DNA of 8,046 bases from Candidatus Puniceispirillum sp. (lineage in GTDB: Bacteria > Pseudomonadota > Alphaproteobacteria > Puniceispirillales > Puniceispirillaceae): contig JADHOU010000060.1 in assembly GCA_016778825.1 (NCBI GenBank), positions 1-8,046 on the forward strand. Direction: 5' to 3'. Made by a program: the position numbers and the translations under genes. Each line of letters begins with the position of its first letter. Within the stretch, counting starts at the first letter, position 1. The notes beneath the pieces are model-generated. The model was not told where the DNA came from, did not search any database, and saw only the letters and a program-made list of their open reading frames with translations. Shown here piece by piece: positions 1-6,997 of this stretch.

Positions 1-376
1 CCAAATCCTTGACGACTGGCATATGCGGCAATGGATAGATTTTCACATCGCCTTTGACATCGCTGATGCTTTTCAAACAGGCAAGCGTGTTGGTGCCATC
101 AATATTCATCGAGCAAGAGCCACAAATTCCCTCGCGGCACGACCGGCGAAACGTAAGGCTGCTATCTTTTTCATTTTTGATTTTGATCAGCGCATCAAGC
201 ACCATTGGCCCGCAATCATCGAGATCAATTTCAAAGGAATCGATGCGCGGCTGCGCATCATCATCAGGCGACCAACGATAGATTTTAAAGGTTTTCACCT
301 TTGCGGCATCAGCCGATGCCTTATGGGTGATGCCATCGGTGATCTGTGAATTTTTAGGCAATCGAAACTCGGCCAT
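1..376 (-). CDS. sdhB: Succinate dehydrogenase iron-sulfur subunit, N-terminal part
   Basis: This is the N-terminal 125 codons of the complex II iron-sulfur subunit, which passes electrons from the SdhA flavin through three Fe-S clusters to quinone. Translating the minus strand from the ATG at 376-374 gives a protein starting [11 protein letters not shown] ferredoxin-like 2Fe-2S domain follows, with ligands Cys80, Cys85, Cys88 and Cys100 in the motif [16 protein letters not shown] and the LAC that follows. The C-terminal half, which would hold the 4Fe-4S and 3Fe-4S cysteines, lies beyond the left edge. A GAGGAAAG Shine-Dalgarno sequence sits just before the ATG and supports this start. The gene begins 20 bases after the sdhA stop, so it is the last visible cistron of sdhCDAB. 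Family assignment is very secure from the cysteine pattern and the position. Confidence 0.97.
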   Translation of the reverse strand, partial: MAEFRLPKNSQITDGITHKASADAAKVKTFKIYRWSPDDDAQPRIDSFEIDLDDCGPMVLDALIKIKNEKDSSLTFRRSCREGICGSCSMNIDGTNTLACLKSISDVKGDVKIYPLPHMPVVKDL

Positions 377-396
377 GATTCTTTCCTCGTCCTTAC

Positions 397-2187
397 CTAG
401 TAAACGCGTGGGGCTGGTGGGATTGGGGCAACATCATTGCTCAAAGTGGTCATCACAACATTGCGGTAATCCAGCTTTGACTTGTTTTGTTCGTCAAGCC
501 ACATGACTGTATGTTTCATCCATTTTTCATCATCACGCTCGGGCCAATCTTCATGCGCATGCGCGCCGCGTGATTCCTGTCTTTGCTCGGCTGAACGGAT
601 GCTTACCAAGGCCTGACCCATCAGATTTTCCAGCTCAAGTGCCTCGATCAGATCAGTGTTCCAGATTAGCGATTTATCAGCGACACCGATTTTCCCCATC
701 TTGGCCGCAATCTGATCCATCGTCGCAACACCTGATTCGAGTGATTCGCTAGACCGGAAAACCGCCGCATGACGTTGCATCGCATGCTGCATTTCCAACC
801 GGATTGACGCCGCGCTTAAGTCACCATCTGCATGCCGCATGCGGTCAAATCGGACAAGCGCCTTATCGGTTGCTGATTGCGGTGCGCGTTTTGATGTGGC
901 ACCCGGTTTGACGATTTCATTTGCCCGATGCGCCGCAGCACGGCCAAACACAACGATATCAAGAAGCGAATTTGTGCCAAGACGATTGGCACCATGAACC
1001 GAAACACATGCTGCCTCGCCAATGGCCATCAGACCCGGCACAACCGCGCTCTGATCATCTTTGGTCGGTGCCAAAACTTCGCCATGATAATTGGTTGGAA
1101 TACCGCCCATATTATAATGCACGGTCGGCAAAACCGGAATCGGCTCACGCGTGACGTCAACGCCGCAGAAAATCTTGGCAGTTTCGGTAATGCCCGGAAG
1201 CCGCGTGTGAAGCGTATCTGGATCAATATGCTCGAGATGAAGCATGATGTGATCTTTGTTCGGGCCAACGCCGCGACCTTCGTTAATTTCAATGGTCATG
1301 GCACGGCTTACCACATCGCGACTTGCCAAATCTTTGGCCGTTGGCGCAAATCGTTCCATGAACCGTTCGCCTTCGGAATTGGTTAGATAGCCACCTTCGC
1401 CGCGTGCGCCTTCGGTGATCAGCACGCCAGCGCCATAAACGCCAGTTGGGTGAAATTGGACAAATTCCATATCTTGCAGCGGCAAGCCAGCACGAAGCGC
1501 CATCGCATTGCCATCACCCGTGCAGGTATGCGCCGATGTACAAGAGAAATAGACCCGTCCATAGCCGCCGGTTGCCAGCACTGTTTGCTGTCCCCAGAAA
1601 CGGTGAAGACTGCCATCTTCCATACAAAGCGCAATCACCCCAGCGCATTCGCCATCATCCGTCATCAACAGATCAAGAACGAAATATTCAATATGGAAAT
1701 GCGCTTTATATTTCAGACATTGCTGATACAATGTGTGAAGGATGGCATGACCGGTCCGGTCAGCCGCCGCACAAGCACGCCGTGCCATTGATTTACCATG
1801 ATCAAGCGTATGGCCACCAAAGGGGCGCTGATAGATTTTGCCATCTTCGGTGCGCGAAAACGGAACGCCATAATTTTCCAGTTCAATCACTGATGGAATG
1901 GCATTACGGCACATATATTCAATCGCATCTTGATCGCCAAGCCAATCTGACCCTTTGACCGTATCATACATATGAAATTGCCAATTATCGCCTTCGCCCA
2001 TGTTATTGAGCGCCGCGCCAATGCCGCCTTGCGCGGCAACAGTGTGCGAACGCGTTGGGAAAACCTTGGTAATACAGGCCGTTTTCAACCCGCCAGCGGC
2101 CATGCCAAGCGTGGCGCGCAAACCCGCGCCGCCGGCGCCAACAACGACAACGTCGTATTGATGGTCAGTGATTTCATACGCACTCAT
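397..2187 (-). CDS. sdhA: Succinate dehydrogenase flavoprotein subunit
   Basis: Catalytic subunit of complex II: it oxidises succinate to fumarate on covalently bound FAD at the cytoplasmic face of the membrane. The 596 residues are close to the family norm (E. coli SdhA is 588). The dinucleotide-binding glycines are at 17-22 (GAGGAG). The HTVAAQGG motif holds His48, the expected covalent FAD attachment site. Dicarboxylate-site residues are in their usual motifs: His246 (HPTG), Arg290 (SRDVVSR), His357 (HYNMGG) and Arg402 ([12 protein letters not shown]). The C-terminal domain ends in the usual proline-rich tail with RVY. The ATG at 2187 is preceded by a modest AAGGG about 8 bases upstream. 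The gene follows sdhD after 65 bases and precedes sdhB by 20. The stop is TAG. No key residue is missing and no frameshift is seen. Confidence 0.98.
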   Translation of the reverse strand: MSAYEITDHQYDVVVVGAGGAGLRATLGMAAGGLKTACITKVFPTRSHTVAAQGGIGAALNNMGEGDNWQFHMYDTVKGSDWLGDQDAIEYMCRNAIPSVIELENYGVPFSRTEDGKIYQRPFGGHTLDHGKSMARRACAAADRTGHAILHTLYQQCLKYKAHFHIEYFVLDLLMTDDGECAGVIALCMEDGSLHRFWGQQTVLATGGYGRVYFSCTSAHTCTGDGNAMALRAGLPLQDMEFVQFHPTGVYGAGVLITEGARGEGGYLTNSEGERFMERFAPTAKDLASRDVVSRAMTIEINEGRGVGPNKDHIMLHLEHIDPDTLHTRLPGITETAKIFCGVDVTREPIPVLPTVHYNMGGIPTNYHGEVLAPTKDDQSAVVPGLMAIGEAACVSVHGANRLGTNSLLDIVVFGRAAAHRANEIVKPGATSKRAPQSATDKALVRFDRMRHADGDLSAASIRLEMQHAMQRHAAVFRSSESLESGVATMDQIAAKMGKIGVADKSLIWNTDLIEALELENLMGQALVSIRSAEQRQESRGAHAHEDWPERDDEKWMKHTVMWLDEQNKSKLDYRNVVMTTLSNDVAPIPPAPRVY

Positions 2188-2204
2188 AACCTACACCCTT
2201 TTCT

Positions 2205-2221
2205 TTGCGACGGTTTCGCAA
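2205..2221 (-). other. Small hairpin in the sdhD-sdhA intercistronic gap
   Basis: The 65-base gap between sdhD and sdhA contains a perfect 6-bp inverted repeat, TTGCGA / TCGCAA, around a 5-base loop. It ends 17 bases before the sdhA ATG, just upstream of its weak AAGGG ribosome site. No T-run follows it on the minus strand, so it is not a terminator. It might act in mRNA processing or in tuning sdhA translation, but a stem this short can also arise by chance. Confidence 0.3.
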
Positions 2222-2252
2222 GTTTGTCCGATGCCGAACACTTCACTGCCCC

Positions 2253-2615
2253 CTATATTAATCCCGCAATCATACCAACCGAAACAAGGCTGGCCATTGC
2301 GGCGATGGCAAACACACCACGCGCAATTGTCACCAGCGCCAAACGGCCACTGGCAAGCGGAATATAATCTTCAATAATCATCTGCATGCCAAGCGCCGCA
2401 TGAAACAATCCAGCAATCACCAGAATTGCCAATGCCACCGCATGCTGCGGTGCAGCCACAAAGGCCATCGCCGCGCTATAATCAAGCGGCCCCATCGACG
2501 CCACAAGATAGGTGAAATACAACATAAGACCCAACGTCGCGACAGCGCTGATCCGCTGCCAGCGCCAATGGCGAAAACCGGGTTCGCGGTGATGTTTTGC
2601 CGAAATTTGTGCCAT
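2253..2615 (-). CDS. sdhD: Succinate dehydrogenase membrane anchor subunit
   Basis: Small hydrophobic anchor subunit of complex II; with SdhC it holds haem b and forms the quinone site. With the ATG at 2615 the protein has 120 residues. Three likely transmembrane helices lie at about 22-42, 50-77 and 93-117. The signature is His72, the probable axial haem ligand (equivalent to E. coli SdhD His71), followed by GMQMIIEDYI with the conserved Asp83-Tyr84 pair near the quinone site. The N-terminus is basic and polar (KHHREPGFRHWRWQR), which suits a cytoplasmic end. An in-frame ATG at 2645 would add 10 residues and overlap sdhC. I prefer 2615 because a G-rich GGGGGG run stands 6-7 bases upstream and the spacing to the sdhC stop (14 bases) is normal for this operon. 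The stop is TAG. Confidence 0.93.
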   Translation of the reverse strand: MAQISAKHHREPGFRHWRWQRISAVATLGLMLYFTYLVASMGPLDYSAAMAFVAAPQHAVALAILVIAGLFHAALGMQMIIEDYIPLASGRLALVTIARGVFAIAAMASLVSVGMIAGLI

Positions 2616-2629
2616 GCTACGCCCCCCAG

Positions 2630-3001
2630 CTAAACTGCCAGCCATAGCATAGCTGTGACCAGAACGGTCAGGCCAAGCACAAGATAGCCGCTTTGATAGA
2701 CCTGTTTGATTTCAAGCCCGATGCGCAAATCCCACATTAAATGGCGGATGCCATTCAGCCCGTGATAGACAAGCGCCAGCGAATAGCCAAACACAACCAA
2801 CTGCCCAAGCGTATGCTGCATGGCATCGGCAACCGGATCAAAAAACGCCGCCCCGGCGGCCAAGGCGACAAGCCATAGCGCCACAAGCAGGCTTCCCGTT
2901 GCCAGTACCGCGCCACTTGCCCGATGCATGATCGACATGATGGATGTCAATTGCGGTCGATAAACCTGCAAATGCGGTGATAATGGACGCGGCTTTGCCA
3001 T
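2630..3001 (-). CDS. sdhC: Succinate dehydrogenase cytochrome b556 subunit
   Basis: Cytochrome b subunit of complex II and first gene of the sdh operon. The 123-residue protein opens with the family hallmark RPLSPHLQVYR (5-15). The SIMHRASG motif follows; its Ser23 and Arg27 match the quinone-site Ser27/Arg31 of E. coli SdhC. Three hydrophobic helices run at about 29-51, 62-84 and 103-122. HGLNGIRHLMWD at 80-91 carries His80, the probable second haem b ligand. The ATG at 3001 has an AGGA ribosome site about 6 bases upstream. An in-frame TTG at 3016 would add five residues and place the start upstream of that ribosome site, so it is unlikely. The gene lies 14 bases before sdhD. Its promoter should lie in the divergent region shared with the kinase gene. 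Confidence 0.95.
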   Translation of the reverse strand: MAKPRPLSPHLQVYRPQLTSIMSIMHRASGAVLATGSLLVALWLVALAAGAAFFDPVADAMQHTLGQLVVFGYSLALVYHGLNGIRHLMWDLRIGLEIKQVYQSGYLVLGLTVLVTAMLWLAV

Positions 3002-3039
3002 TGGGTTCCTCGACAAGGGTCATCAAAACGAGAGGGCAG

Positions 3040-3053
3040 GCGCAACAATGCGC
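3040..3053 (-). other. Hairpin near the 5' end of the predicted sdh mRNA
   Basis: A perfect 5-bp G/C-rich inverted repeat, GCGCA and TGCGC around a 4-base TTGT loop on the minus strand, lies about 5-10 bases after the start site expected from the predicted sdh promoter. A stem at the very 5' end of a transcript can protect it from decay. The stem is short, so this is a suggestion only. Confidence 0.3.
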
Positions 3054-3064
3054 GCGGGCTATGA

Positions 3065-3095
3065 TTTATATGTGGTATTGATTTGCAATAGTCAA
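3065..3095 (-). promoter_or_regulatory. Probable sdhCDAB promoter (sigma-70 type)
   Basis: Reading the minus strand, TTGACT (3095-3090) matches the -35 consensus in five of six positions. It is followed by an A/T-rich -10 region. TATAAA at 3070-3065 matches five of six but at a long 19-base spacing; CATATA at 3072-3067 has the ideal 17-base spacing but matches only three of six. The site lies 64 bases upstream of the sdhC ATG, a normal leader length, and nothing better stands in this region. The start site would fall near 3058. Confidence 0.5.
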
Positions 3096-3115
3096 TGTGT
3101 AAGCAAAAAAACAGA

Positions 3116-3130
3116 TGGTCAAATTGACCA
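3116..3130. promoter_or_regulatory. Perfect 15-base palindrome, candidate operator
   Basis: TGGTCAA-A-TTGACCA is a perfect odd palindrome with 7-bp arms. It lies 20 bases upstream of the predicted sdh -35 element and about 107 bases before the kinase ATG, a position that suits a dimeric activator or repressor acting on either divergent gene. No T-run follows on either strand. I cannot name the binding protein from the sequence. Its core CAAATTG occurs again at 3159-3165 inside a second near-palindrome. Confidence 0.45.
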
Positions 3131-3151
3131 GCTTTCCCACCCATTTTACCG

Positions 3152-3170
3152 GATAATGCAAATTGGCATT
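3152..3170 (+). promoter_or_regulatory. Possible pdxY -10 element overlapping a near-palindrome
   Basis: On the plus strand GATAAT (3152-3157) matches the -10 consensus in five of six positions, 79 bases before the kinase ATG. No good -35 hexamer stands 16-18 bases upstream; TTGACC at 3124-3129 is 22 bases away, which is too far. Overlapping it at 3155-3170 is AATGCAAA-TTGGCATT, a 16-base palindrome with one mismatched pair. A protein bound here would cover the putative -10 element, so repression of the kinase gene is conceivable. Both parts are weak alone. Confidence 0.3.
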
Positions 3171-3236
3171 TTCCAGCGCATCGATCGAATTTGATTGCAA
3201 TTGCCTTTTGCCAAAAAGCAGGTCAAAACAGAATTC

Positions 3237-4088
3237 ATGGAACAGATTTTATCAATTCAATCGGCGGTAACGCTTGGCTTTGTCGGGAATAGCGTTGCCG
3301 GACCGGTCATCACACATCTTGGGCATCACCCGCTTTTGGTCGATAGCGTCACGCTTGCCGCCCATCCGGGCTATGGTTTGATGGCTGGTGACAAAATACC
3401 AGATGATATTTTCAGCAGCATTTTAGACGCCTTACCGTCTTTGGGCGCACTGCCTCATATTGGCGCGGTGATCACTGGCTATCTTGGTGCGCCGTCGCAG
3501 ATTGACCCGATCACCAAGCTGATCACCACATGGCAGGCCAAACGGCCAAAAGGGCATTATGTGCTTGATCCGGTGCTTGGCGATAATGGCCGAATCTATG
3601 TTGATAAAGGCCTTGTTAGCGCCATGCGTGACCGGCTGTTGCCGCTTGCCAGCTTTGTGACACCAAACCAGTTTGAGCTGCAATTGCTATCAGGACTAGA
3701 GGTGCATGATATCGCCAGTGCCGATGCCGCCGCGCTGCATCTGCTCGATCAAAACCCGTATTTGAATGGTGTTGTTGCAACCGGAATCAGCACGCCCCAA
3801 GGCCGCGTTCATGACCGTCTGATCAGCCGTTACGATCTTGTTGATCTTGCCTATGCCAAACGCGCGGCCGGCATTGCCGGTGGCGGCGATTTGCTAACCG
3901 TCATTTTGACAAGCTGGCTTGCCGCTGGCATGTCGTTCAAAAACAGCTTTATCGCTGCTAGCGGGCAGGCGCATGACATTATCGATCAAAGCACCGGACA
4001 TCTGGAAATTGCGCTTCTGGAAAATATTCACCGGTTGACGTCAGTCTCTAAAACCGCGTCAACCGTGAAATTAGATGGCTTGGCCTAG
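3237..4088 (+). CDS. pdxY: Pyridoxal kinase (PdxY-like, ribokinase superfamily)
   Basis: Likely cytoplasmic ATP-dependent kinase that phosphorylates pyridoxal (B6 vitamers) in salvage of pyridoxal phosphate. At 283 residues it matches PdxY (about 287 in E. coli). Motifs in order: ILSIQSAVTLGFVGNS (4-19), whose SIQS and VGNS are the family's N-terminal signature; HPGYG (43-47), matching HTGYG; GYLG (81-84); DPVLGDNGRIYV (111-122); TPNQFELQLLSG (142-153); and AGGGDLL (214-220) with Asp218 as the probable catalytic base. Family members have GTGD or GVGD there; glycine at the second position is slightly unusual. I chose the ATG at 3237 because the family starts a few residues before SIQS; a TTG at 3195 would add 14 residues. 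The ribosome site is weak. The gene is monocistronic, divergent from sdhC and convergent with asd. Substrate specificity between PdxY and PdxK types cannot be settled by eye. Confidence 0.88.
   Translation: MEQILSIQSAVTLGFVGNSVAGPVITHLGHHPLLVDSVTLAAHPGYGLMAGDKIPDDIFSSILDALPSLGALPHIGAVITGYLGAPSQIDPITKLITTWQAKRPKGHYVLDPVLGDNGRIYVDKGLVSAMRDRLLPLASFVTPNQFELQLLSGLEVHDIASADAAALHLLDQNPYLNGVVATGISTPQGRVHDRLISRYDLVDLAYAKRAAGIAGGGDLLTVILTSWLAAGMSFKNSFIAASGQAHDIIDQSTGHLEIALLENIHRLTSVSKTASTVKLDGLA
4032..4065 (-). terminator. Candidate leu-asd transcript terminator inside the pdxY 3' end
   Basis: A perfect 9-bp inverted repeat, CGGTTGACG (4032-4040) and CGTCAACCG (4057-4065), surrounds a 16-base loop. 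On the minus strand it starts 19 bases after the asd stop, and the 3' arm is followed by GTGAATATTTT, a loose A/T-rich tract instead of a clean T-run. There is no non-coding space between the convergent genes, so a terminator for the asd transcript would have to lie inside pdxY coding sequence, as this does. The large loop and imperfect tail keep confidence modest. Confidence 0.35.
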
Positions 4089-5119
4089 CGACCGCTGAGC
4101 TTGCGCTCGGCAAATAATTCGGCAATCTGAACCGAATTCAACGCCGCGCCTTTGCGCAAATTGTCTGACACGCACCAAAACACCATGCCATTTGGAACCG
4201 TCGGATCTTTGCGAATGCGGCTGATATAAACCGCATCTTCGCCAGCCGCCTCATGCGGCGTCACATAGCCTTCATTCGCACGGTGATCAACAACAATTAT
4301 TCCGGGGGCATTTTCCAGCAACGACCGGACAGCCTTTTCGGTCATTGGCTTATCCGTTTCGATAAAAACCGCTTCACTATGGCCAACAAAAACTGGAATC
4401 CGCACGCAATGCGCGACAAGCTCGATTGCCGGATCAAGAATTTTCTTGGTCTCGGCGCTCATCTTCCATTCTTCCTTGGTAAAGCCATCATCAAGGAACA
4501 CATCGATATGGGGGATCGCGTTAAAGGCAATCTGCTTGGTAAAGATTTCCGGCTGCACCGAATCATTTACAAAAATGCCTTTTGTCTGATTAAACAGCTC
4601 GTCCATCGCTGGCCGGCCTGCACCCGATACCGCCTGATAGGTTGAAACCACAACACGCTTGACCGAAAAGACGTCATGAAGCGGCTTGAGTGCAACAACA
4701 AGCTGGGCTGTCGAGCAATTTGGATTGGCAATGATATTGCGGCCGTTATTTTTGATCAAACAGCCATCAATGGTCTCTGGATTGACCTCAGGCACAATCA
4801 ACGGCACATCGTCATCCATGCGGAATGCCGATGAATTATCAATGACCACACATCCAGCGGCGGCGGCTTTTGGCGCAAAGGCTTTGGCCGTGTCACCGCC
4901 AGCCGAAAATAGCGCAATATCGGCGGTCGAAAAATCAAATTTATCAAGCGACTCGATTTTCAAAATCTGGTCGTCACCATAAGAGACTTCTTTGCCAGCT
5001 GATTTTGTTGAGGCAAGCGCATGAATTGTGTCCGCCGGAAAATTCCGCTCGGCCAATGTTTGCAGCATCTCACGGCCAACCGCACCGGTTGCGCCGACAA
5101 CAGCGACTCTATACCCCAT
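4085..5119 (-). CDS. asd: Aspartate-semialdehyde dehydrogenase
   Basis: Reduces beta-aspartyl phosphate to aspartate semialdehyde with NADPH, the branch-point step towards lysine/diaminopimelate, threonine and methionine. The protein has 344 residues, usual for the family. GATGAVGREM at 9-18 is the NADP-binding loop. SAGGD (72-76) and DNSSAFRMDDDVPL (94-107) follow. The catalytic cysteine is Cys135 in NPNCST, with Gln162 in YQAVSGAG. Arg240 (substrate binding) and His247 (acid/base) lie in CVRIPVFVGHSEA. The ATG at 5119 has a strong GGAGGA ribosome site 7 bases upstream. An in-frame ATG at 5152 would add 11 residues but lies upstream of that site and inside a base-paired arm. The gene follows leuB after 87 bases, so it may be cotranscribed with leuCDB or controlled separately through the gap. 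Its TAG stop overlaps the pdxY stop. Confidence 0.96.
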   Translation of the reverse strand: MGYRVAVVGATGAVGREMLQTLAERNFPADTIHALASTKSAGKEVSYGDDQILKIESLDKFDFSTADIALFSAGGDTAKAFAPKAAAAGCVVIDNSSAFRMDDDVPLIVPEVNPETIDGCLIKNNGRNIIANPNCSTAQLVVALKPLHDVFSVKRVVVSTYQAVSGAGRPAMDELFNQTKGIFVNDSVQPEIFTKQIAFNAIPHIDVFLDDGFTKEEWKMSAETKKILDPAIELVAHCVRIPVFVGHSEAVFIETDKPMTEKAVRSLLENAPGIIVVDHRANEGYVTPHEAAGEDAVYISRIRKDPTVPNGMVFWCVSDNLRKGAALNSVQIAELFAERKLSGR

Positions 5120-5139
5120 GATTTCATCCTCCAGTAAAG

Positions 5140-5200
5140 GCCCAGAATCCATATCTGTCTGGCTGGGCGGCTAAATTTCCGCCATGAACAGATATGGCGG
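5140..5200 (-). promoter_or_regulatory. leuB-asd leader with two mutually exclusive RNA folds
   Basis: On the minus strand, four perfect inverted repeats crowd into 61 bases upstream of the asd ribosome site. P1 pairs CCGCCAT (5200-5194) with ATGGCGG (5185-5179), loop 8. P2 pairs 5183-5179 with 5170-5166 (GGCGG/CCGCC), loop 8. P3 pairs 5197-5188 with 5158-5149, 10 bp (CCATATCTGT/ACAGATATGG), and encloses P2. P4 pairs 5168-5163 with 5145-5140 (GCCCAG/CTGGGC), loop 17. P1 shares bases with P2 and P3, and P4 shares bases with P2 and crosses P3. The RNA can therefore hold P1+P4 or P3+P2, but not both. This is the logic of an attenuator or riboswitch. No clear T-run follows P1 or P4, so control at translation or mRNA decay is as likely as termination. 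I recognise no known riboswitch class. Confidence 0.45.
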
Positions 5201-5206
5201 TTTGGT

Positions 5207-6319
5207 CTAACGTGCCAGACGATCCATTGCGTCAAGCACGGCTTTAGTCATGCCGTCGGTGCCGGTCTGCTCGCAGCCAGGCGCCATGATGTCACCAGTC
5301 CGTTTGGTTTCCAGTGCCATATTCACTGCCTTTTCAACCAGCTCGGCTTCATCAGCCTGATCAAAGCTATAGCGAAGCATCATGGCAAAGCTAAGGAATT
5401 GCGCCAGCGGATTGGCAAGACCTTTACCAGCGATATCAGGTGCCGAGCCATGAACCGGCTCATACATCGCTTTTGGCAGGCCGGTTTCAGGATCAGGCGT
5501 GCCAAGCGACGCCGATGGCAACATGCCAAGCGAGCCAGTCAACATAGCCGCGCAATCCGACAATAGATCACCGAACAAATTATCCGTGACAATCACGTCA
5601 AACTGCTTTGGGTTGCGGACAAGCTGCATGGCGCAATTATCCGCATACATATGGCTCAAAGCAACGCCTTCGCCTTCGGCAGCGTGAAGCGCGGTCATCA
5701 CCTGACGCCACAACACGCCTGAATGCATGACATTGGCTTTTTCAACCGAGGTCAGCCGGCCATCACGTTTGCGCGCCAATTCCATACCAACGCGGCCAAT
5801 CCGTTCGATTTCCGGCGTTGTATAGGCATTGGTGTCATAGCCTCTTTTGATGCCATTGCCTAAATCATCAATGCCGCGTGGTTCGGCAAAATAAGACCCG
5901 CCGCATAATTCGCGAAGGATCATAATATCAAGTCCGGAGACGACTTCGGGCTTTAGCGTTGAGGCATCGACCAAAGTTGGAAACACCATCGCTGGCCGCA
6001 GATTGGCAAAAAGATCCATTTCCTTGCGAAGCCGTAAAAGCCCAGCTTCGGGACGAACCTCAAACGGAACGCCATCATATTTTGGTGTGCCAACCGCGCC
6101 AAAAAGAACCGCATCACTGGCAACCGAATCGGCGAGGGTTTCATCGGTAAGCGGCGTGCCATGAACATCATAGGCGGCACCACCAACAAGACCTTCAGAC
6201 AGATCAAAACCAAGGCTACGATGTTTTGCCAGCCAGTCAATAATCTTCATATTGGCCTGCATGACCTCATTGCCAATCCCGTCACCGGGCAACACCATTA
6301 CTTTGCGATTAGACGCCAT
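5207..6319 (-). CDS. leuB: 3-isopropylmalate dehydrogenase
   Basis: Oxidises and decarboxylates 3-isopropylmalate with NAD+ to 2-ketoisocaproate, the precursor of leucine. The 370 residues fit the bacterial family. [10 protein letters not shown] (10-19) is the N-terminal signature. The substrate residues include Arg98, Arg108 and Arg136, with Tyr143 in [14 protein letters not shown] and Lys194 in EKANVM. The metal-binding aspartates are Asp227 (YADNCAMQL), Asp251 and Asp255 ([11 protein letters not shown]). [11 protein letters not shown] (290-300) is the NAD adenine loop. Two ATGs stand in tandem at 6322 and 6319. An AAGGA lies 4 bases before the first and 7 before the second, so I chose 6319; the difference is one methionine. 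An in-frame TTG at 6334 is unlikely. The gene sits 54 bases after leuD and 87 before asd, on the same strand. The stop is TAG. Confidence 0.97.
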   Translation of the reverse strand: MASNRKVMVLPGDGIGNEVMQANMKIIDWLAKHRSLGFDLSEGLVGGAAYDVHGTPLTDETLADSVASDAVLFGAVGTPKYDGVPFEVRPEAGLLRLRKEMDLFANLRPAMVFPTLVDASTLKPEVVSGLDIMILRELCGGSYFAEPRGIDDLGNGIKRGYDTNAYTTPEIERIGRVGMELARKRDGRLTSVEKANVMHSGVLWRQVMTALHAAEGEGVALSHMYADNCAMQLVRNPKQFDVIVTDNLFGDLLSDCAAMLTGSLGMLPSASLGTPDPETGLPKAMYEPVHGSAPDIAGKGLANPLAQFLSFAMMLRYSFDQADEAELVEKAVNMALETKRTGDIMAPGCEQTGTDGMTKAVLDAMDRLAR

Positions 6320-6373
6320 CATCTTTTCCTTCAATTTTATGCTATGACCAAAGCCAGTCTTCAGAGCCGGTTT

Positions 6374-6979
6374 TTAAAGCCAAGGCTGATCCTTTTCACG
6401 CTTGGCTTCATAGCTGTCGATATCATCTGCTTTGGCAAGCGTAAGACCGATATCATCAAGCCCTTCGAGCAAGCATTTCTTGCGGAACGGATCAATCTCA
6501 AATGACACGGTTGGGCCATTTGGGCGGCGGATTGTCTGGTTGACCAGATCAACCGATAATTCCGGATTTTCCGTATCAGATGCATCAGCCATCAAAGCAT
6601 CACGATCATCAGCACTTACAACAATTGGCAGAATGCCATTCTTGAAACAATTATTGTAAAAGATATCGGCAAAGCTTGTTGAAATCACGCAGCGGACGCC
6701 AAAATCAAGAAGCGCCCATGGGGCATGTTCACGGCTTGATCCACAACCAAAATTATCGCCGGCAACCAGAATTTCAGCATTGCGATACGGAGCACGATTC
6801 AGCACGAAATCATCAATTTCGCTGCCATCCTGACGATAGCGCATTTCGTCAAACAGATTCTTGCCAAGACCCGACCGTTTGATCGTTTTCAAAAATTGCT
6901 TTGGAATAATCATATCCGTGTCGATATTCAGAATATTCAGCGGCGCGGCAACGCCGGTCAGCTTGTCAAATTTCTGCAT
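6374..6979 (-). CDS. leuD: 3-isopropylmalate dehydratase small subunit
   Basis: Small subunit of isopropylmalate isomerase, which with LeuC converts 2-isopropylmalate to 3-isopropylmalate. It is 201 residues, the same length as E. coli LeuD. The N-terminus [14 protein letters not shown] leads to the conserved [13 protein letters not shown] (18-30). [17 protein letters not shown] (74-90) is the swivel-domain motif that helps bind substrate at the LeuC cluster. [17 protein letters not shown] (103-119) is also typical. The ATG at 6979 has a GGAG ribosome site 6 bases upstream. The gene begins 18 bases after the leuC stop, which supports paired expression with its partner subunit. The stop is TAA. 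Confidence 0.97.
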   Translation of the reverse strand: MQKFDKLTGVAAPLNILNIDTDMIIPKQFLKTIKRSGLGKNLFDEMRYRQDGSEIDDFVLNRAPYRNAEILVAGDNFGCGSSREHAPWALLDFGVRCVISTSFADIFYNNCFKNGILPIVVSADDRDALMADASDTENPELSVDLVNQTIRRPNGPTVSFEIDPFRKKCLLEGLDDIGLTLAKADDIDSYEAKREKDQPWL

Positions 6980-6997
6980 GGGATGACTCCGTTTTCC

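Noticed and set aside
928..1958. Long plus-strand open frames (152 and 170 codons) opposite sdhA
   Set aside because: They lie wholly antisense to a highly conserved sdhA, their translations show no recognisable domain and are rich in His, Arg and Asn as expected from the complement of this codon use, and they have no convincing ribosome sites.
2616..2645. N-terminal extension of sdhD from the ATG at 2645
   Set aside because: It would overlap the end of sdhC by 16 bases and adds a Gly/Ser-rich stretch that I do not recognise from SdhD; the ATG at 2615 has normal spacing.
4097..4108. GAGC-TTGC-GCTC hairpin just past the pdxY stop as a plus-strand terminator
   Set aside because: The stem is only 4 bp, it encodes part of the asd C-terminus and it is not followed by a T-run, so chance explains it well enough.
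6320..6373. leuD-leuB gap as a site for a terminator or small gene
   Set aside because: Only 54 bases; I found no convincing stem with a T-run, and no reading frame beyond the leuB ribosome site.
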